A stretch of DNA of 24,115 bases, taken from positions 1 to 24,115 of the forward strand of contig CAJUDC010000023.1 of NCBI GenBank assembly GCA_910584955.1, read 5' to 3'. This DNA is from an uncultured Paraprevotella sp. Lineage in GTDB: Bacteria > Bacteroidota > Bacteroidia > Bacteroidales > Bacteroidaceae. Shown here in pieces: positions 20,519 to 24,115 of the stretch; the stretch's first letter is position 1, and each line of letters opens with the position of its first letter. The notes under the pieces were generated by a model. The model made no database searches, had not been told where the DNA came from, and saw nothing but the letters and a program-made list of their open reading frames with translations. Both the position numbers and the translations under genes were made by a program.

Positions 20519-23500
20519 TTATTTAACCAGCACTTTGGATACACGTACTTTACCGTCGCTCAAGATTTCCTTCTTGATGTAGATGCCCTTAGTCGGACGA
20601 GCCACCTGAACACCGTTCGTAGCGAAGTACTTGGTGTCGATAACCTGAGCCGTAGCCGTCTTATCGCCGGCAACGCCCTCTACAGCAACCGGAGCCGTCT
20701 TACCAACATAGAAGAGCTGGAAGTTGTCGAACATTGTCCAGTCTCTGGTAGCCAGAGAATCTTTCTTGAGACCGACAACCACGCTGTCTACGCCCTCAGC
20801 CACCTCGAATGCGATTTCATTATCCTTGTAGTAATCGAAGCCGAAGTACTGAGAAGCGGCCTCCATCGTGTTAGGCGTCCATACCCCTGTAGCACTGCCT
20901 AGGATAGTAGCCATATTTTCCTCACCGGTACTGGTTACGGAGCTTTCGGCAGCACCGGCAAAGATACTCATCAACGGAGTAGACCATGTGCTCTCACCGG
21001 CAGTTGCGTACAAGTTGGCATACAGCGGTTCGCTCTCCTTACCGTTGGCAATGGAATCGCGGCGAGCTGTCGCACCCGGAGTAGAGTTGTGGCCCAGGAA
21101 GCGGTAGAAGCCCTGTACGGTCAGTTTGTAATAACCGGGAGCCAGACCGTAGATCGTCTGATTGAAGTCGTAAGTCTTGTCGAAGATCTCGTAAGCACCG
21201 TAGTTGGCCGTACCGCCACCGGTCCAGCCGTCGGCAGAATTTTCATTGGCGTCGTTTACGAAGCTCGGACAGCTCATGACGATCGTAGCCTCACGCGGAT
21301 TCTCTTCCGTAGCGGTTTCCAGATAATCGTACAATACGTGTGTAGCGAATTCCTTCTTCAGGTTCTTCAACGTTTCATTCACCTCATCATTGGTAACGAA
21401 CTTATCCGGGAACTGGGCATCAGCCTTCAGCGTAATCTCGTCAATCAGAGCGGCCAGGCCTTCGTAACTGCTGGAAGCTTCCGGCAAAGTGGCTTTCACG
21501 GCAATTTCATCAGCCTGCTGCATCACCTCGTCTACCAACTTAATGGCAGTCTGAGCGTACGTGATGGCATCTTTCAACTCGGCGAGAGCGGAGACACAAG
21601 CTTCGGGAGTTTCCTCCAAAGCAGCACCGGCAACTGCAACAGCAGCGTCGATCTTGTCGCAAGCCTCCTGTACCTGAATATCATTGTCAAGCAACGACTG
21701 GGCCACAGCCACCTGTTCTTCGATAGCATCGGCATAATCCGCAGTACTGTTACCGGCATAATATACACGGAAGTTGTCGAACAAGCTCCAGTAGTTACCG
21801 CTGATAACATTACCATAGCAACGCATACCGATCTTCAACGTACCGTCGGTTACTACGCAATGGATTTCGTTATCATACAAGCCTTTCTCAAAGTAAGCGT
21901 GTGCACCCACCATGGAGTTCGGCGTGTAAGTACCGTCAGCGTTCTGATTATCGGTATTGAACTTCTTGTTGCCGTCTGCATCCGGTCCTTCATCGTAAAC
22001 GATTTCAGGCTGAGCGTCGTCAAACAAGCTCTTGCAGACTTTTTCCGTATCGTTACCATAGAGGAAGAGACGAACGTCCTCGCTCTGGCCTTTCCATGCG
22101 TTGAAAGCATCATCATGACCGGTAGAACGATAGAATGCCTGTGCCTTGATCGTATACTTACCGTTAGGCAGGTTGGTCAATGTCTGGCTGATGTCAAACA
22201 GTTTGTTGAAGAATTCACCGCAACTGTTGCTAACGGCTACGTTTCCTGTATTCTGAGAATTGGTCCATCCCTTGTTACCGTCGTCGAAGTTCGGGTTAAC
22301 CAGCAGCGAAGTGATCTCCTTGCCGGCACCGTCCGGGCCGCTCAGCACTTCACGGATACCGTCCACAATCATCTGATCCAACTGTGCATAAGCAGCATCG
22401 ATGTCAGCCGTTGTAAAGGTACGGTCGTAGTAAGCGTTTTCCCAGTCGGGAGTTACCTCGTCGATGGCTGCCGCTACATTTTCAAAACCGGCCTCTACAT
22501 AGAAACCGCTCTTTTCGGGAGCCACCTGATCGAACAGTACATACAAACGTTTGTAAGCTGCCTTTTCTACGGCTACCGCTCCTATCAACGAATCGAGTTC
22601 GGCAATCATAGCCGTAGCTTCGTCGTCGGTACCGGAATTATAGATATTGCCGGCTTTATCGATAGCAGCCTGCAACGTTTCTTCTGTTGTAGCACCGTAC
22701 AAGTCATCGTTACCCGGATTGATCAACTGACCGGCAGCGTCAATCTTATTCGTCAGCGTATTCTTAACGGCATTGGCATCCTTACCGAAGAAGGTCAGTT
22801 TGAAGTTATCCACACCTACCCAGTTGGCATTGGTGTTTTCAGTCATGAAACCGATAGATACGGAATCGCGGATCACAACAAAGTCTACGGCAAAATGTTC
22901 GGGTTTGCCGTTACCGGTGTTGCAGGCAGTACGGCTCATGATACCGCCGTCTGCAAACAGATAGGTACCGGTGATTTCCAGATTCTCATCATTCTGCTGC
23001 ACAGCGATAGCATCAGCTTCCAGTCTGTACTTACCGTTGGGCAGACCGCTCAAAGCCTGAGTCATGGCTTTATCGGGCAGAGACTGTCCACCAGCGACCC
23101 AGTTCTCCAGGAATTTAGAGAATGAAAGGCCCGTATCGGGATTAGTCTGAGTAGAGCCTTGGAATGCAAACGAATCGGGCTTCTTGGAACCATCCTGTAC
23201 GGCACCTACCCAGTTGTCCGAATTCTCGCAAGTCGCATTCTTGATGAACATATCCGTTACATCGAGCGGATTGTCTTCGCTTGCTCCGCTGAACACATCT
23301 TCGTTGATAGCCAGACGCAATGCAGCGGCAGCGGCATCGATCTCTTCAACCGTAGCATTCGGGTTGTTATATACAGCCTCAGCATCGGCAACAGATACGG
23401 TCGGGTGTTCTTCCGAACGAACCAATTCATTATACAGGGCCTTGCGGCTCTTGTATGCGGTATAATCAGCCGGTGAAACGAGCAACCAGTCTAGCGCTGC

Positions 23501-24064
23501 GTTCTCAAAGCCTTCCTGCGTATTGTCGATAGCCGGATAAACAACAGTGCTCTCCATTGTGCCGTCTTCGTTGCGCCTGCCGTCCCAACCGAAATAAGAA
23601 TTAGCATAAGTACCATCCAGAACATCCACACCGAAACTTGCGTCGGCATCAATAATCTTAATACGGTAAGTGCCGTCAGCGTTGCGGGTGAATTTCCAGA
23701 AGTTATGTCCCTGCGAACCCATATCCATGAAAGAACCGGTGGGGCTATCCATAAAGGTATAACGACCTGTCTTTCCGCCAAATTCGGTATTACTCCACAT
23801 CGTCCAGCCGGTATGCTGCAAATCAACACCGACAGAATCGGTCAACAACATTTCATTTCCGTTCTCTCCCAACGAAGTGGTCGTACCCCAATTATTACCG
23901 TTTACAAGGAACTGGCCGGCACCTGTGTTGTAAAGGTGATAGCTGTTCTTGCTAACCAATTCACTGCCCTTGGGTGACGGCGCCGTCCAGCCGTCCGCCA
24001 TAACGGGAAGGCTCATAGATGCCGCACATGCCAGTGCAAACATGGGAAGTAATTTGTTTTTCAT
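20519..24064 (-). CDS. Very large secreted multi-module protein with repeated beta-sandwich domains and sorting-like tail
   Basis: A 1181-residue protein with a signal peptide (LLPMFALACAASMSLPVMA, cleaved near residue 23). Residues 24-200 may be lectin-like (SYHLYNTGAGQFLVNGNNWG). Three related beta-sandwich modules follow at about 265-427, 585-771 and 925-1121. Each has a central 'L(S/T/A)-x-LPNGKY-like' strand (GLPNGKYRLEADA; NLPNGKYTIKAQAFYRS; GLAPGYYKLTVQGFYRF) and ends with a 'W..(F/V)DNF' strand. Between them are acidic, helical FIVAR-like linkers (about 200-260, 430-580, 772-920). The last about 55 residues (YFATNGVQVARPTKGIYIKK) form a T9SS-like sorting tail. It is probably a surface glycan- or host-binding protein. 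No catalytic site is seen. The promoter is not found in the 50 bases upstream in the window. Confidence 0.85.
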   Translation of the reverse strand: MKNKLLPMFALACAASMSLPVMADGWTAPSPKGSELVSKNSYHLYNTGAGQFLVNGNNWGTTTSLGENGNEMLLTDSVGVDLQHTGWTMWSNTEFGGKTGRYTFMDSPTGSFMDMGSQGHNFWKFTRNADGTYRIKIIDADASFGVDVLDGTYANSYFGWDGRRNEDGTMESTVVYPAIDNTQEGFENAALDWLLVSPADYTAYKSRKALYNELVRSEEHPTVSVADAEAVYNNPNATVEEIDAAAAALRLAINEDVFSGASEDNPLDVTDMFIKNATCENSDNWVGAVQDGSKKPDSFAFQGSTQTNPDTGLSFSKFLENWVAGGQSLPDKAMTQALSGLPNGKYRLEADAIAVQQNDENLEITGTYLFADGGIMSRTACNTGNGKPEHFAVDFVVIRDSVSIGFMTENTNANWVGVDNFKLTFFGKDANAVKNTLTNKIDAAGQLINPGNDDLYGATTEETLQAAIDKAGNIYNSGTDDEATAMIAELDSLIGAVAVEKAAYKRLYVLFDQVAPEKSGFYVEAGFENVAAAIDEVTPDWENAYYDRTFTTADIDAAYAQLDQMIVDGIREVLSGPDGAGKEITSLLVNPNFDDGNKGWTNSQNTGNVAVSNSCGEFFNKLFDISQTLTNLPNGKYTIKAQAFYRSTGHDDAFNAWKGQSEDVRLFLYGNDTEKVCKSLFDDAQPEIVYDEGPDADGNKKFNTDNQNADGTYTPNSMVGAHAYFEKGLYDNEIHCVVTDGTLKIGMRCYGNVISGNYWSLFDNFRVYYAGNSTADYADAIEEQVAVAQSLLDNDIQVQEACDKIDAAVAVAGAALEETPEACVSALAELKDAITYAQTAIKLVDEVMQQADEIAVKATLPEASSSYEGLAALIDEITLKADAQFPDKFVTNDEVNETLKNLKKEFATHVLYDYLETATEENPREATIVMSCPSFVNDANENSADGWTGGGTANYGAYEIFDKTYDFNQTIYGLAPGYYKLTVQGFYRFLGHNSTPGATARRDSIANGKESEPLYANLYATAGESTWSTPLMSIFAGAAESSVTSTGEENMATILGSATGVWTPNTMEAASQYFGFDYYKDNEIAFEVAEGVDSVVVGLKKDSLATRDWTMFDNFQLFYVGKTAPVAVEGVAGDKTATAQVIDTKYFATNGVQVARPTKGIYIKKEILSDGKVRVSKVLVK

Positions 24065-24115
24065 GTTTATTAAGAATTAAATTAATAATATAATTGTTTT
24101 ATGTATTCGTCTTAC

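Noticed and set aside
21089..23125. A 678-codon open frame on the plus strand
   Set aside because: It is antisense to the large secreted-protein gene. That protein has a signal peptide, repeated modules and a sensible tail, while this translation has none of these and looks like a codon-bias shadow.

Overview
The window looks like chromosomal DNA of a Bacteroidales member (Bacteroides/Parabacteroides-like). GC is near 50% by eye. The main clues are Bacteroidota-type promoters: eleven -7 boxes of the form TAnnTTTG sit just upstream of genes, three with a TTG/TTTG -33 element exactly 20 nt away. The protein families also fit: Bacteroidota DnaX tail, a DUF6359 lipoprotein, DUF4248, HU-like protein, smalltalk protein, FadL-type barrel, serine-type sulfatase, GH43, and proteins with T9SS-like C-terminal tails. 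No tRNA, rRNA, IS element or CRISPR array was seen.

Layout. 1-246: 3' end of dnaX. 269-2180 (minus): deazaguanine/queuosine operon yhhQ-queC-queF, with a short leader that can fold as an H-type pseudoknot resembling a class I preQ1 riboswitch. 2333-4190 (minus): an unusual YidD-domain fusion protein followed by a small secreted protein. 4362-5608 (plus): secreted thioredoxin-like TlpA/ResA-type protein with its own promoter and terminator. 5782-5988 (minus): a compact promoter-to-terminator unit with no annotated-size gene, a candidate small RNA or 24-residue peptide mRNA. 5997-7663 (minus): FadL-family outer membrane protein. 7891-12635 (plus): lectin/GEVED-like surface protein, sulfatase and GH43 glycosidase, which look like a small glycan-processing cluster. 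12621-15193 (minus): a three-gene operon of a 45-residue membrane protein, a DUF6359 lipoprotein and a secreted protein with a sorting-like tail. 15197-18147 (minus): manA, a frameshifted Wza-type polysaccharide export gene and a polysaccharide-locus nucleotidyltransferase, resembling a reduced or decaying capsule locus. 18260-18904 (minus): an unrecognised cysteine-rich protein with a strong terminator. 18963-20494 (plus): DUF4248, HU-like, P5-like and smalltalk genes, a module known from Bacteroides capsule-locus borders. 20519-24064 (minus): a very large secreted multi-module protein.

Cell-surface and envelope functions dominate the window: export of polysaccharide, glycan desulfation and hydrolysis, surface adhesins or binding proteins, an outer-membrane transporter, and thiol-disulfide chemistry. 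The most promising unexplained elements are the small transcript at 5782-5951, the yhhQ leader pseudoknot, the YidD fusion, and the small-protein/DUF6359 operon.
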